A stretch of 64,000 bases of DNA from CAVSRC01 sp963762605 (GCA_963762605.1 CAVXLJ010000019.1:124001-188000); one strand, 5' to 3'. Numbered from the stretch's first letter, positions 1 to 8,491 are shown. Notes: generated from the letters alone by a model not told the origin. Program-made: numbers and translations.

Positions 1-795
1 GAGGGCACGGTGCGCGTTCTGCGCGCCTATCACGGGCGCTTCGCCGAGGCGACGTCGTCGGCGGCGGAGCCTCTGCTGCCGATGATCGATATGAGCCTCG
101 GCGAGATCGGCATCGACGTGCGCCAGCCGATCCCCGATGCGCTCGTCGCCAGCATCGATGCCGCCGCGGCCAGCGCCGGCCGCATCCGCGACCGCTTCTC
201 GCCCGACGGCTGGCTGGCGCTGATGGACCTGTCCAAGACCACCCATCGCTTCCGCACGCGCGTCATCTCCGGCGATGACGCGTCGCGGGCGATGACGGTG
301 CTTCTGCGCAAGCTGGCGGGCTTCGCCGGGCTGGTTCACGAGAACATGTACCAGGCCGCCGGCTGGCGCTTCCTCGAGATCGGCCGCCGGCTTGAGCGCG
401 CCATCGAGATGTGCCGCCTGATGGCGCTGTTGGCCCCGCCGGAGGCCGCCGCGGAACTGCTCGACCTGCTGGTCGAGGTCGGCGACAGCGTCATGGTCCA
501 CCGCCGCCGCTACAAGCTCAATTCGGGACGCCTTGCGGCGATCGAGCTTCTCGCCCTCGACGAATTCAACCCGCGTTCGATCCGTTATCAGCTCGCCGGG
601 GTGAGAACGCAGATTGCGTTTCTGACCGGCGGAGAGAAGGCCGCGACCATGCATCCGGTCATGCGCGAGGCCCTGCGCCTCTACACCGAACTGCAGATCG
701 GCGAGGCGAGAGACCTCTCGCCGCAGCGCCTCGACAGGCTCGCGGCATCGCTCGCCGCGTTGTCCGACATGATCGACGCAACTTATTTCCGCTAG
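1..795 (+). CDS. alpha-E domain protein (DUF403), 3' part, cut by the window edge
   Basis: The reading frame is open to the left edge, so the start lies outside the window. The visible part is most of an alpha-E (DUF403) domain, with the family's SPDGWLAL stretch near residue 66 and an NMYQAAGWRFLEIGRRLERA block near residues 112-131. This all-helical domain is typically encoded with a circularly permuted ATP-grasp protein and a transglutaminase, sometimes fused to the ATP-grasp, in a predicted peptide-ligation system whose product is unknown. The transglutaminase follows after 4 nt, so the usual partnership is present. Whether this copy is fused to an ATP-grasp domain cannot be seen here. 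Confidence 0.85.
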   Translation, partial: EGTVRVLRAYHGRFAEATSSAAEPLLPMIDMSLGEIGIDVRQPIPDALVASIDAAAASAGRIRDRFSPDGWLALMDLSKTTHRFRTRVISGDDASRAMTVLLRKLAGFAGLVHENMYQAAGWRFLEIGRRLERAIEMCRLMALLAPPEAAAELLDLLVEVGDSVMVHRRRYKLNSGRLAAIELLALDEFNPRSIRYQLAGVRTQIAFLTGGEKAATMHPVMREALRLYTELQIGEARDLSPQRLDRLAASLAALSDMIDATYFR

Positions 796-799
796 CGGC

Positions 800-1690
800 A
801 TGAATTACGACATCCGCCTGCAGCTCGAATACGAATACGACCCGCCGGTCGTCGGTGGTCGCCACCTCGTCCGTGTGGCGCCGGCGGCATGGACCGGTGG
901 CCAGCGCGTCGTCGCCGCGTCGATCGTCTTCGATCCCGAACCGTTCGAGCGCAGCGACGGCCGCGATTTCTTCGGCAATGCGATGGTCGCCATCGCCTAT
1001 CGCCAAACCCACGCCACGCTGAAAGTCGGCATGAGCGCCCGCGTGCGGGTCGATGCCGAACCGCCGATGCTCGATGTCTCGCCGGATATTCCCAGGCTGG
1101 GGCGCGAGTTGGCGAGCGTCCGCTCGTTGGCGCCTGACTCGCCGCATCACTTCGCCAGCCCCAGTCCGCGCGTGCCGCTCGATGACGAGATCACCGTCTA
1201 TGCGCGCGACAGCCTCAAGCGGGCGGCGACGGTACAGGAGATCGTCAGGGACTTCGGCGAGCGCATCCACCGCGACTTCCGCTACGACAGGAAGTCGACC
1301 GAAGTCGAGACATCGCCGCGCCGGGTCTTCGAGCTGAAGCGCGGCGTCTGCCAGGATTTCACCCATGTGATGATCGCCGGCCTGCGCGGCATCGGCATTC
1401 CCGCCGCCTATGTCAGCGGCTTTCTGCGCACCATCCCGCCACCGGGCGCGGAACGGCTGGAGGGGGCGGACGCCATGCACGCCTGGGTGCGCGCCTGGTG
1501 CGGCCGCCAGGCCGGCTGGGTCGGCTACGACCCGACCAACGCCACCTTCGCCGGCGAGAGCCATATCGTTGCCGCCGTCGGCCGCGACTATCAGGATGTC
1601 GCGCCGATCGCCGGTGTCCTCCGAACCTCCGGCACGCAGAAGACCAGCCAGAAGGTCGACGTCGTCCCGGTCGATCCGCCGACTAGCTGA
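800..1690 (+). CDS. transglutaminase-like family protein (N-terminal beta region plus TGc core)
   Basis: This 296-residue protein has the bacterial transglutaminase N-terminal region (about 1-150) followed by a papain-like transglutaminase core. The catalytic triad is readable: Cys184 in RGVCQDFTH, His227 in DAMHAWV and Asp244 in YDPTN. No signal peptide is seen, so it is probably cytoplasmic. It sits 4 nt behind the alpha-E gene and is surely co-transcribed. In this genome context it is thought to act as a peptidase or amide-bond enzyme on the product of the ATP-grasp/alpha-E pair; the substrate is unknown. Its last 8 nt overlap the 3' end of the convergent membrane gene. Confidence 0.88.
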   Translation: MNYDIRLQLEYEYDPPVVGGRHLVRVAPAAWTGGQRVVAASIVFDPEPFERSDGRDFFGNAMVAIAYRQTHATLKVGMSARVRVDAEPPMLDVSPDIPRLGRELASVRSLAPDSPHHFASPSPRVPLDDEITVYARDSLKRAATVQEIVRDFGERIHRDFRYDRKSTEVETSPRRVFELKRGVCQDFTHVMIAGLRGIGIPAAYVSGFLRTIPPPGAERLEGADAMHAWVRAWCGRQAGWVGYDPTNATFAGESHIVAAVGRDYQDVAPIAGVLRTSGTQKTSQKVDVVPVDPPTS

Positions 1691-3371
1691 GGATGCGCAG
1701 CGGCCCGCCCGACATCAGCGCGGCAAGGTCGAAGAGAACCGACAAGGTGCTGAGGCCCCCGGGGCAGGCGAGATATTGCGGCGTCCACGTTGGATGGAAT
1801 TTCTGCTTGTAGGCGCGCAAGCCCTCGAAATTGTAGACGCCTTCCGCATAGCGATAGATGAACGTGCCGAAGTGGTTCCAGGTCGAGGCCAGCGGGTGGC
1901 TGGCCAGCCCGGCCAGCGGCGTCGCCCCGAGATTGAACCAGCGATAGCCTTCCTCGGCGGCGTGGACCAGCAGCCGCGCGAACAGCGCATCCATCATCAC
2001 CTTGGAAACGTCCGGCCGATAGCGCATCAGATCGGGCGACAGCTCGCAGTGATCGGCGCCACGCCAGAGATTGGCAAAGGCGACCGGGACTTGGTCCTTG
2101 CGCATCACGGCGAGGTCGAACTGGCTGACATAGGCTTCGTCGAAGAAGCCCAGCGAAAACCCCTTCTCGTGCCCCGCTTTGCCGGCCAGCCAGGCATCGG
2201 AGACGGCGCGGAGTCCGGGAAGCAGGGGAGGGACATCGGCCTTCGGCACGATGGCGAAATCGATGCCTTCCTTCGATGCCCGCCGGTCGGCGCGCCTCAG
2301 TTCGGCCCAATGCGGCGAAGACAGCGCAAATTCGCGGAGATCGACCCGCGCCACCTCGCCGACCTTGAGGATGGAGAGGCCGAGATCGAGATAGGTCGAC
2401 AGCCACGCCCCGTCCGCGGCATAGAAGACCGGACGCCCCCCGGCGCGGTCGACCCGCTCGGCAAAGCGCCAGATCAGGTCGCGGCCGGCTTGCCGGTCGC
2501 CGACAGGATCGCCCATGGCGATCCAGCTGCGTCCCGCAATGCCGTACATGATGAAAGCGTCCGCGCCGTCCGACATCATGAACTGCTTGTCGCCGAGGAA
2601 GGCGATATTGGCCTGCGCCGAAGCGCTGCGGCTGACGAGATCGCGGGCAGTCTCGGGAATCGCCGGGGCCGCCGCGGCCTTCGACCGGCGCGGACGATTG
2701 ATCAGCGCGTCGAGGGCGATCGCCGCAGCCAGGATCGCGACCGCGAGCGTCGTGCGCATGAAGCGCGACGCGTTGCCATGCCAGCTGAAATCCCACCACA
2801 GATCGTTGCGGTAGGCGACGTTCTGGAAGGCGTAGAGGCCGAGGAAGACGAGCGCCGCGACGACCACTGCCAGCAGCGCCAGCCAGCCGGGCGTCGGGCG
2901 CAGCGCATTCCAGTCGGATCGGCGTTCGGCGCGCCGATAGAATGCTCTGCCGGAGGCGGCAAGGATTGCGGCAATGACCAGCATGGTCGCGGCGTCTTCC
3001 CAGTCCAGCGCCTTGAGGACCGAGAAGGCGGCGCCGGCGACCAGAAGCGCGATCGCCACCGTGCGCGCGATGGCCATGCGGGCAAGCAGCCCGCGCGCCA
3101 CGATCAGCAGCAGCAGACCGACGAGGCTTGCCAGAAGATGCGAGGCCTCCGAGAAAGGCAGCGGCAGGAACGTCCGCAGCACCAGCAGGCGCCCGTGCAC
3201 GGCAGGCTCGGTGCCGGATATGAGCAGAACCAGGCCGCCCAGGAAGGTCAGCGTCGCGGCGACCAGCGGCACGGCATCGACGACGGCGCCCACCGAGATC
3301 GCGACGACGCCGTCGGCCAGCCGGCCGATGGCCGGAAGCGACGGAACGCTTTTCTTTCTCATGTCCGCCAT
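1683..3371 (-). CDS. MprF-like membrane protein with C-terminal DUF2156 (aminoacyl-phosphatidylglycerol synthase) domain
   Basis: From the ATG at 3371 the protein is 562 residues. About six hydrophobic segments fill the first 230 residues, and a DUF2156 domain follows to the end (hallmarks: FLGDKQFMMSDGADAFIMYG, GDPVGD, WFNLGATPLAGL). This is the catalytic half of MprF/LpiA, which transfers lysine or another amino acid from tRNA to phosphatidylglycerol and lowers membrane charge. Full MprF is about 850 residues with a long flippase region; this copy keeps only a short membrane part, so it may synthesise but not flip the lipid. The frame continues upstream to 3596, but that extension is Arg/Gly-rich and looks non-coding. 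A second ATG lies at 3362. Confidence 0.82.
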   Translation of the reverse strand: MADMRKKSVPSLPAIGRLADGVVAISVGAVVDAVPLVAATLTFLGGLVLLISGTEPAVHGRLLVLRTFLPLPFSEASHLLASLVGLLLLIVARGLLARMAIARTVAIALLVAGAAFSVLKALDWEDAATMLVIAAILAASGRAFYRRAERRSDWNALRPTPGWLALLAVVVAALVFLGLYAFQNVAYRNDLWWDFSWHGNASRFMRTTLAVAILAAAIALDALINRPRRSKAAAAPAIPETARDLVSRSASAQANIAFLGDKQFMMSDGADAFIMYGIAGRSWIAMGDPVGDRQAGRDLIWRFAERVDRAGGRPVFYAADGAWLSTYLDLGLSILKVGEVARVDLREFALSSPHWAELRRADRRASKEGIDFAIVPKADVPPLLPGLRAVSDAWLAGKAGHEKGFSLGFFDEAYVSQFDLAVMRKDQVPVAFANLWRGADHCELSPDLMRYRPDVSKVMMDALFARLLVHAAEEGYRWFNLGATPLAGLASHPLASTWNHFGTFIYRYAEGVYNFEGLRAYKQKFHPTWTPQYLACPGGLSTLSVLFDLAALMSGGPLRILS

Positions 3372-3516
3372 CGGCGAAGGCACCTTGTGGCAGCACGGAA
3401 TGCCGGCGCACCGGGCGCCATCCGGGTCATGGCGGCGAATGCAGTCGCACCGGCCGGAAACGGCCACGCCCGACGGTGCACCGCGTCCGGGACACGACCC
3501 GGCGTTCCCGTATGCC

Positions 3517-4888
3517 TTACGCGACGCGCGGCTTGCTCTCCCGCCGCGTCCATTCCGGCAGCCAGTCACCGTGCGCCGCGATGAGATCGTCGACAAGGTT
3601 CCAGATCTGGTCGAGGTCGAGTTCGGCGGCGGTGTGCGGGTCCATCATCGCAGCGTGATAGATGTGCCTGCGGTTCTTTTCCATCAGTGCCGCCACGGTC
3701 AGCTCCTGCACGTTGATGTTGGTGCGCATCATGGCGGCGAGCTGTGGCGGCAGGGCGCCGATATGGGTCGGCTGGATGCCGTTGCGGTCGACCAGGCAGG
3801 GCACCTCGACCGCGCAGCCCTCGGGCAGCGAGGTGATATAGCCCTTGTTCTGCACGTTGCCGTAGATCACCGAGGGCTCGCCGGTCCACACCGAATTCAT
3901 GATCGACGAGGCGTATTCGCGGCTGGGCGCCACCTCGATTCTGTCGGCCTTGCGATAATCCTCGGCCTGCGTCTTCCATTGCTCGATCTGCTCGACGCAG
4001 CGCTTCGGATATTCGTCGAGCGGAATGCCGAACTTCTCGATCAGGTCCGGGCGGTCGCGCTTGATGAACCACGGCGTGTATTCGGCGAAGTGCTCGGAAC
4101 TCTCGGTGACGAAGTAGCCGACGCGGGTGAGCATCTCGTAGCGCACTTTGTTCGGGCAGCGCGGATTCCAGCCGGGCTTCGGCGCGCGGCCTTCCGCGTA
4201 TGCCTTGATGAGATCGGGATAGAGATCACGATAGCTGCCGTCCGCCATCACCTCCTCGAAATTGAGATAGAAGGCCATGTGATTGATGCCGGCGGCGCGG
4301 TAGCGGATGCGTTCGATCGGTATCTCGACATCCTTGGCCAGTTCCTCCGCCGTGCCCTGGACCGAGTGGCACAGGCCCACCTGTTTGATCTCGGGATATT
4401 TCTCGGCGATCGCCCAGGTGTTGATCGCCATCGGGTTGACATATTGCAGCATGAGTGCGCCCGGGCAGACGGCCAGCATGTCTTCGCAGAGCGTCCACAG
4501 ATGCGGCACGGTCCTGAGGCCCCGCATGATGCCGCCGACGCCCAGCGTATCGGCGATGGTGGCGCGCAGGCCGTATCTCTTGGGCACCTCGAAATCGGTC
4601 ACCGTGGCGGGCTCGTAGCCGCCGATCTGGAAGGCGACCACCACGAAATCGGCGTCGGCAAGCGCCTGGCGCTGGTCGGTGAAGATTTCGATCGTGGCCG
4701 ATGCCTGCCAGCGTCGAGACCAGCTTGCGCGCGACAAGAGCCGACTCCTCCAGCCGCTGCTCGCTTATATCCATCAGCGCGATGGTCGCGCCGGACAGCG
4801 CCGGGCGCTGCAGCACGTCGCCGATGATGTTCTTCATGAACACCGTCGAGCCGGCGCCGACGAATGTGATTTTCGGATTGGCGGTCAT
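3517..4888 (-). pseudogene. glycoside hydrolase family 4 alpha-galactosidase-like gene, frameshifted
   Basis: Two overlapping frames together make one GH4 protein of about 456 residues. The first 60 residues (start ATG 4888) carry the NAD-binding GAGST motif at residues 11-15 and run to a point near 4705. The rest, in the frame ending at 3517, carries VVVAFQIGGYEP, IADTLG, the metal/NAD-site CHSVQGT and GINHMAFY. GH4 enzymes use NAD and a divalent metal and cleave glycosides by an oxidation-elimination route; the sequence is closest in style to MelA-type alpha-galactosidases. Removing one base near 4700-4712 (minus strand CTGGCAGGCATC) restores a smooth join. No other lesion is visible, so recent decay and a sequencing error are both possible. 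Confidence 0.8.
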
Positions 4889-5033
4889 GGGAGAGCCTGA
4901 TTCACGTCTTGAGATGGCGGGAGCCGGGAAGATAGCTCAGGCTGCAACACCCCGCAGCCGGAACGGAAAAGCGCGATCCACGCCCGCAGCGATACGCCGG
5001 CCGAGGTCGAATCGGATGGCCAATCCAAACGAA

Positions 5034-5999
5034 CTATTGGCCAAGCGTCGGCCCGGTCCAGCGATGTCCGGGCTGGCGATGGTAGAAGCCGTTGGCAAAG
5101 GGCATCGGCAGCCCAATCTCGTCCAGCATCGCCGCCGCTTCGCCGGCGGCGATGTGCCGGTCGAGCAGGTTGCGGTATACCGAAGCGACGGCGACCATGT
5201 CGCAGCTCTGCGGCGACAAGCGGAAGCGCGAGATGCCCATCTCCGCAAGGTCGGCCAGCTCGCCGGCCAGGTTCAGGCATTCATAGGACAGCGTCTGGAT
5301 GCCGTTGACGGCAAGGAATGGCTGGCCCTCCAGCGTCTTCAGCACCATGCCGTCGGCGTCCTCCTCGCATACGTAGCGGCAGGTGTTGCGCGTGCGGCCG
5401 TGGACCCTGGCGTGATAGCAGCGCGCCGACAGCGCCAGCGGCATGCGTCCGAACACCGTCACTTCGAAGCTCACGTCGAGGTCCTGCGTCCGCGCAACGA
5501 TTTCGCGGATGGCGCGCGCCGGCATTTCCACCGGCAGGCAGAAGTTCTTCGCGCCACCCTTTGCCAGCACCGCGACCGTGCGTTCGTTGTAGACGTTCAT
5601 GAACGGACCGATATGGTGCGGCCGGTCGCCCAGATGGTACAGCGCCGAGGCATCGTTGACCTCGACCATGTATTCATCCTGGGAGGTGATGTCGGTCACC
5701 AGCTTGCGGTCGGCAGGCAGGAACACTTCGGCCAGCGTCGACAGGATGACCGTCTTGCCGGCCGCCTCCAGCCGCCCAGCCACTGCATCGAAATAGCCGT
5801 CGAACAGCGGCGCCCGCTTCGAACATACCGCTTCACCGAGGATGACGGTTTCCACCGGCGCTTCATCGGCGATGCGGAAGTAGAAATCGCGCCAGCGCTC
5901 CGCTTGCCAGTTGAACAGCACCGGACCGAGCGTGAGCTCCGTTGTCCTGGTCGCCGCCGCCGCCGCCCTGTCTTCCGCTGTCGCCCCGTCTAGCGCCAT
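5034..5999 (-). CDS. ubiV: UbiV, oxygen-independent ubiquinone biosynthesis protein (U32 family)
   Basis: This 321-residue U32-family protein matches UbiV in length and motifs. The four cysteines that hold the [4Fe-4S] cluster in E. coli UbiV have clear counterparts: Cys59 (GEAVCSKR), Cys194 (SARC), Cys207 and Cys211 (NTCRYVC). UbiV pairs with UbiU to hydroxylate ubiquinone precursors without oxygen, using prephenate as oxygen donor. The ATG at 5999 overlaps the end of ubiU by 10 nt, giving tight translational coupling in a ubiT-ubiU-ubiV operon. The open frame reaches back to 6752, but that stretch is the shadow of ubiU. Confidence 0.93.
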   Translation of the reverse strand: MALDGATAEDRAAAAATRTTELTLGPVLFNWQAERWRDFYFRIADEAPVETVILGEAVCSKRAPLFDGYFDAVAGRLEAAGKTVILSTLAEVFLPADRKLVTDITSQDEYMVEVNDASALYHLGDRPHHIGPFMNVYNERTVAVLAKGGAKNFCLPVEMPARAIREIVARTQDLDVSFEVTVFGRMPLALSARCYHARVHGRTRNTCRYVCEEDADGMVLKTLEGQPFLAVNGIQTLSYECLNLAGELADLAEMGISRFRLSPQSCDMVAVASVYRNLLDRHIAAGEAAAMLDEIGLPMPFANGFYHRQPGHRWTGPTLGQ

Positions 6000-7003
6000 G
6001 TCTTGCTCCGATAGGCGGCTTCCGTTTCCCGGTGCCCCTCGGTCAGGGCGAGGAGGTCGGCCAAACCCGGGTCGCGCCCCTCCATGATGGCGTCGACCGC
6101 CTTGCGGAAGGCGGAGACGACCGTCTTGACGTAGGCGCGGCTGCGCTGGCGGCCTTCGATCTTCAGCGCCGTGACACCGGCCTTCGCCAGATCCGGCAGC
6201 AGCGCCGACAGGTTGAGGCTCACCGGCTCCTCGAAGGCATAGGCCGGGTCGTTGCTGGCGCCGCACAGATAGCGCCCCTTGCAGATGGTCGGGTAGCCGG
6301 CGTTCTCGCCCGCTGCGTAGCGGTCGATGACGAATTCGCCCAGCCGCGTCGTCAGATTGTGGGCCGCGTCCTCTTCGTAGTGGACGTCGGCGGCCGGCGA
6401 GCAAACACCATCCATGTTGGTGGATTGTCCGGTGGCATAGCTCGACAGGCTGCAGCGGCCCTCCGCCATCATGCCGATCGAGCCGAAGATGAAGGCCTCG
6501 ATTTCGCATGGGATGCGGCTGTGAACGCCTGCGATCTCCGCCACGGTGAGCATGCGCGGCAGCACCACGCGCTTGATCCCGAAGGCTTCGCAATGGAAGC
6601 GGATCGCCTCCGGCGATGAGGCGCCGCCCTGCACCGAGAGATGCAGCCTCAGCTCGGGATAGGTGCTGGATGCATAGTCGGCCACGCCGATATCGGCGAC
6701 GATCACAGCATCGACACCGACGCGCGGGGCGAGGTCGATCGCGTCCTTCCACAGATCGAATTGACCCGCCGGTGGAAAGGTGTTGACCGCCAGCAGGACC
6801 TTGGCGCCGCGCTCATGAGCATAGGCGACCGCCTGTTCCAGTTCCGCCGGGGTGAAGTTGAGGCCGGGGAAGTTGCGCGCGTTGGTGGCGTTCTGCAGGC
6901 CGCAATAGACGGTGTCGGCGCCCGCTTCGACCGCGGTCCTGAGGCCCGCCGGCGTTCCTGCCGGGCACACCAGTTCGGGACGCACGAATCCGCCGTCAGC
7001 CAT
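5990..7003 (-). CDS. ubiU: UbiU, oxygen-independent ubiquinone biosynthesis protein (U32 family)
   Basis: The 337-residue protein aligns by eye along its whole length with E. coli UbiU (ELVCPAG, GADTVYCGL, NARNFPGLNF, EGRC.LSSY, AGENAGYPT.CKGRYL, KIEGRQRS.AYV). It is the hydroxylase partner of UbiV. Three of the four iron-sulfur ligands are present (Cys184, Cys201, Cys241, equal to E. coli C176, C193, C232). The first ligand, E. coli C169, falls on Gly177 (SIGMMAEGRC; codon GGC, one base from TGC). Extra cysteines sit at positions 13, 34, 138 and 247 and might substitute. Its start overlaps the end of ubiT by 8 nt. Confidence 0.93.
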   Translation of the reverse strand: MADGGFVRPELVCPAGTPAGLRTAVEAGADTVYCGLQNATNARNFPGLNFTPAELEQAVAYAHERGAKVLLAVNTFPPAGQFDLWKDAIDLAPRVGVDAVIVADIGVADYASSTYPELRLHLSVQGGASSPEAIRFHCEAFGIKRVVLPRMLTVAEIAGVHSRIPCEIEAFIFGSIGMMAEGRCSLSSYATGQSTNMDGVCSPAADVHYEEDAAHNLTTRLGEFVIDRYAAGENAGYPTICKGRYLCGASNDPAYAFEEPVSLNLSALLPDLAKAGVTALKIEGRQRSRAYVKTVVSAFRKAVDAIMEGRDPGLADLLALTEGHRETEAAYRSKTWR

Positions 7004-7544
7004 GATTGCCCTCAGCCTTCTTCGGCCTCAGCGCCGAAAGCACGAAATTCGCCGGCTTCGCCAGTGGACCGAAAGAGCCGAGCACGCTGTCCATCGCGCT
7101 GCCTTCCATATCGTCGAGCGCGTTCCTGAGCGTCACCACCGCCTCGGTGTCGCCCTGGACCTGCAGGTCGCGGGTGAAGAACAGGGCGTCGCCGTCGAGC
7201 TCGCCGTCGATCAGGTCGAGCAGGCGGAAGAAGCTGCCGGCGATGGATGCGTCGTGCGCCGGCTTGTCCGACCGCCGGTACGCCTTGAGGCTCGGTGTCG
7301 CCGGGTCGGGGATGAGCACCAGGACGAAGGGCAGGTCGGTCGCGTCGATCAGGAAGCGTTTGCCGGACTGTGATCCCAGCCGGGCGAAAAGCTCAGGCCG
7401 CGCGCGCGCGACATTTCTGGCAATTCGGTCAAGGATCGGCTGGATCAGCGCCAGCGGAACGGCGCCCAGCAACAGCGCCCGCACGTCCTGCAGCAGGGGG
7501 CGCAAAGGCGTCGCGGCAGGCTCTGCGTGCAACGGAGTCAGCAT
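6996..7544 (-). CDS. ubiT: UbiT, SCP2-domain ubiquinone biosynthesis accessory factor
   Basis: This 182-residue protein has a single SCP2-type lipid-binding domain (FFTRDLQVQGDTEAVVTLRN) and lies immediately ahead of ubiU, the usual gene order for the anaerobic ubiquinone pathway. UbiT is thought to bind hydrophobic intermediates and stands in for the aerobic factor UbiJ. The ATG at 7544 is the only sensible start, yet the bases just upstream are pyrimidine-rich with no Shine-Dalgarno. An FNR/FixK-type box is centred about 42 nt upstream, so a transcript beginning at or next to the start codon would fit. It is the first gene of ubiTUV. Confidence 0.9.
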   Translation of the reverse strand: MLTPLHAEPAATPLRPLLQDVRALLLGAVPLALIQPILDRIARNVARARPELFARLGSQSGKRFLIDATDLPFVLVLIPDPATPSLKAYRRSDKPAHDASIAGSFFRLLDLIDGELDGDALFFTRDLQVQGDTEAVVTLRNALDDMEGSAMDSVLGSFGPLAKPANFVLSALRPKKAEGNHG

Positions 7545-7579
7545 GGAAGAGAAGCTAGGGCGGCGGCTACCGATTGAAT

Positions 7580-7593
7580 TTGATCGAAGTCAA
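7580..7593 (-). promoter_or_regulatory. FNR/FixK-type box upstream of ubiTUV
   Basis: The sequence TTGATCGAAGTCAA has a perfect TTGA-N6-TCAA core and differs from the full FNR consensus TTGAT-N4-ATCAA at one base. Its centre is about 42 nt from the ubiT start codon, close to the 41.5-nt spacing of a class II activator site if transcription starts at the ATG. It is about 204 nt from the cytochrome c gene on the other strand, too far for direct class II activation there. Activation of oxygen-independent ubiquinone synthesis by an FNR-family regulator is biologically sensible. Confidence 0.65.
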
Positions 7594-7789
7594 AACGGCC
7601 GCGCATCGGTTCGCCTGGTCACCACGAAGAAGCAGGTGCGTCGGTCGGCACGAAGTGATAGAGTTTGGAACGGGTCTAAACGCTGTCAGGGGCCAAGCCG
7701 GCCCGCAAGACGGTGACCCGGTGCGGAGGCATCGTCACGATTTGGCCCGCCGATTTGCATGGCTACACGTCAATAACGGGGAGAGATCC

Positions 7790-8173
7790 ATGTACAGATT
7801 GCTTGTTTCGGTTGCAGCGTTCGGGTTCCTTGCATCGGCTCAGTCTTCTTTCGCTGCCGATGCCGCGGCCGGTGCCGACCTCTTCAACGACAATTGTGCG
7901 ATTTGCCACGGCGCCAAAGGACAGGGCTACCCGGCATCGGTCGTGCCCGACGGTGCCGTGCGAATCAAGAAGCTGGCCGGTGATTCTGCCTATTGGGACT
8001 TCGCGACCTTCAAGACCGCCGTGGTGGACGGCAAGGACGACCATGGCCGGCCGATGCGGGTCATGCCCGTCTTCGGGAAAGTCGGGCTCTATGAGCCGCC
8101 GGGCCAGATGCTCACCGACGACGATCTGCACAACATCCAGGCCTATATGCAGACCTTCGGCCCGAAGGAGTGA
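7790..8173 (+). CDS. small periplasmic monohaem cytochrome c
   Basis: The 127-residue precursor has a Sec signal peptide (residues 1-22, ending SFA before AD) and one haem motif, CAICH at residues 36-40. The MPVFG stretch near residue 90 could supply the distal methionine of a class I cytochrome c. The ATG at 7790 is preceded by GGGGAG, a good ribosome site; the open frame upstream to 7574 lacks these signs. It probably carries electrons in the periplasm. It lies between ubiTUV and a convergent membrane haem protein, suggesting a low-oxygen respiratory setting, but no specific oxidase or reductase is adjacent. Confidence 0.85.
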   Translation: MYRLLVSVAAFGFLASAQSSFAADAAAGADLFNDNCAICHGAKGQGYPASVVPDGAVRIKKLAGDSAYWDFATFKTAVVDGKDDHGRPMRVMPVFGKVGLYEPPGQMLTDDDLHNIQAYMQTFGPKE

Positions 8174-8194
8174 GCCGCTCCTGATGGATTTGGC

Positions 8195-8258
8195 GGTATG
8201 ACTGCCGTCGCGCTCTTTTCTGGTTGCCTGGAGGCAACCGCGCAACGGTAGTCATACC
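8195..8258. repeat. nested inverted repeat (hairpin inside a hairpin)
   Basis: Outer arms GGTATGACTGCCGT (8195-8208) and ACGGTAGTCATACC (8245-8258) are complementary except for one base. Between them sits a second perfect palindrome, GGTTGCCT (8222-8229) and AGGCAACC (8232-8239) with a 2-nt gap. It begins 22 nt after the cytochrome c stop codon. It could be a transcript 3' end, a processing site or a protein-binding site; there is no T-tract for a classical terminator. Confidence 0.55.
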
Positions 8259-8442
8259 TGCCCGTCTGGCGCGCCCGGCTGCGTGGCGCGTCTGAACCTT
8301 CCCTATCGGATTGGATGATTCGAAACGCGAGCGCGTCGATGCACGGCGCGCGCGTCAGTCGCCCGGTTGTTCCGCGCGCTGCCGCCGACAACGATTCTCA
8401 TCGCGTGATTGAACGCCGGGTTCCCGGAGATTGCTGCGCGCC

Positions 8443-8471
8443 TGGCCGGGCAACCGGTGGCTGCCCGGCCA
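8443..8471 (-). terminator. hairpin downstream of the membrane haem protein gene, without T-run
   Basis: Perfect 10-bp arms TGGCCGGGCA (8443-8452) and TGCCCGGCCA (8462-8471) enclose a 9-nt loop, 21 nt past the stop codon of the leftward gene. The lack of a T-run makes intrinsic termination doubtful; it may simply stabilise the mRNA end. Confidence 0.35.
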
Positions 8472-8491
8472 TGCGTGAAAAGCGCTTATCG

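Larger units (their letters stand above)
8174..8491. other. 318-nt intergenic region between convergent genes, holding two hairpins
   Basis: No credible gene is seen here. The region contains a nested palindrome (8195-8258) close behind the cytochrome c gene and a separate perfect 10-bp stem (8443-8471) close behind the membrane haem protein gene. Neither is followed by a T-run on the expected strand. The remainder is GC-rich without recognisable sites. Confidence 0.5.

Noticed and set aside
1410..3584. 724-codon plus-strand frame opposite the MprF-like gene
   Set aside because: Composition is Arg/Gln/Gly-rich without any domain, and it lies antisense to a gene with clear membrane and DUF2156 features; it is a high-GC shadow.
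2974..4827. 617-codon plus-strand frame across the MprF-like and GH4 genes
   Set aside because: Spans two unrelated antisense genes and shows no domain; GC-driven shadow.
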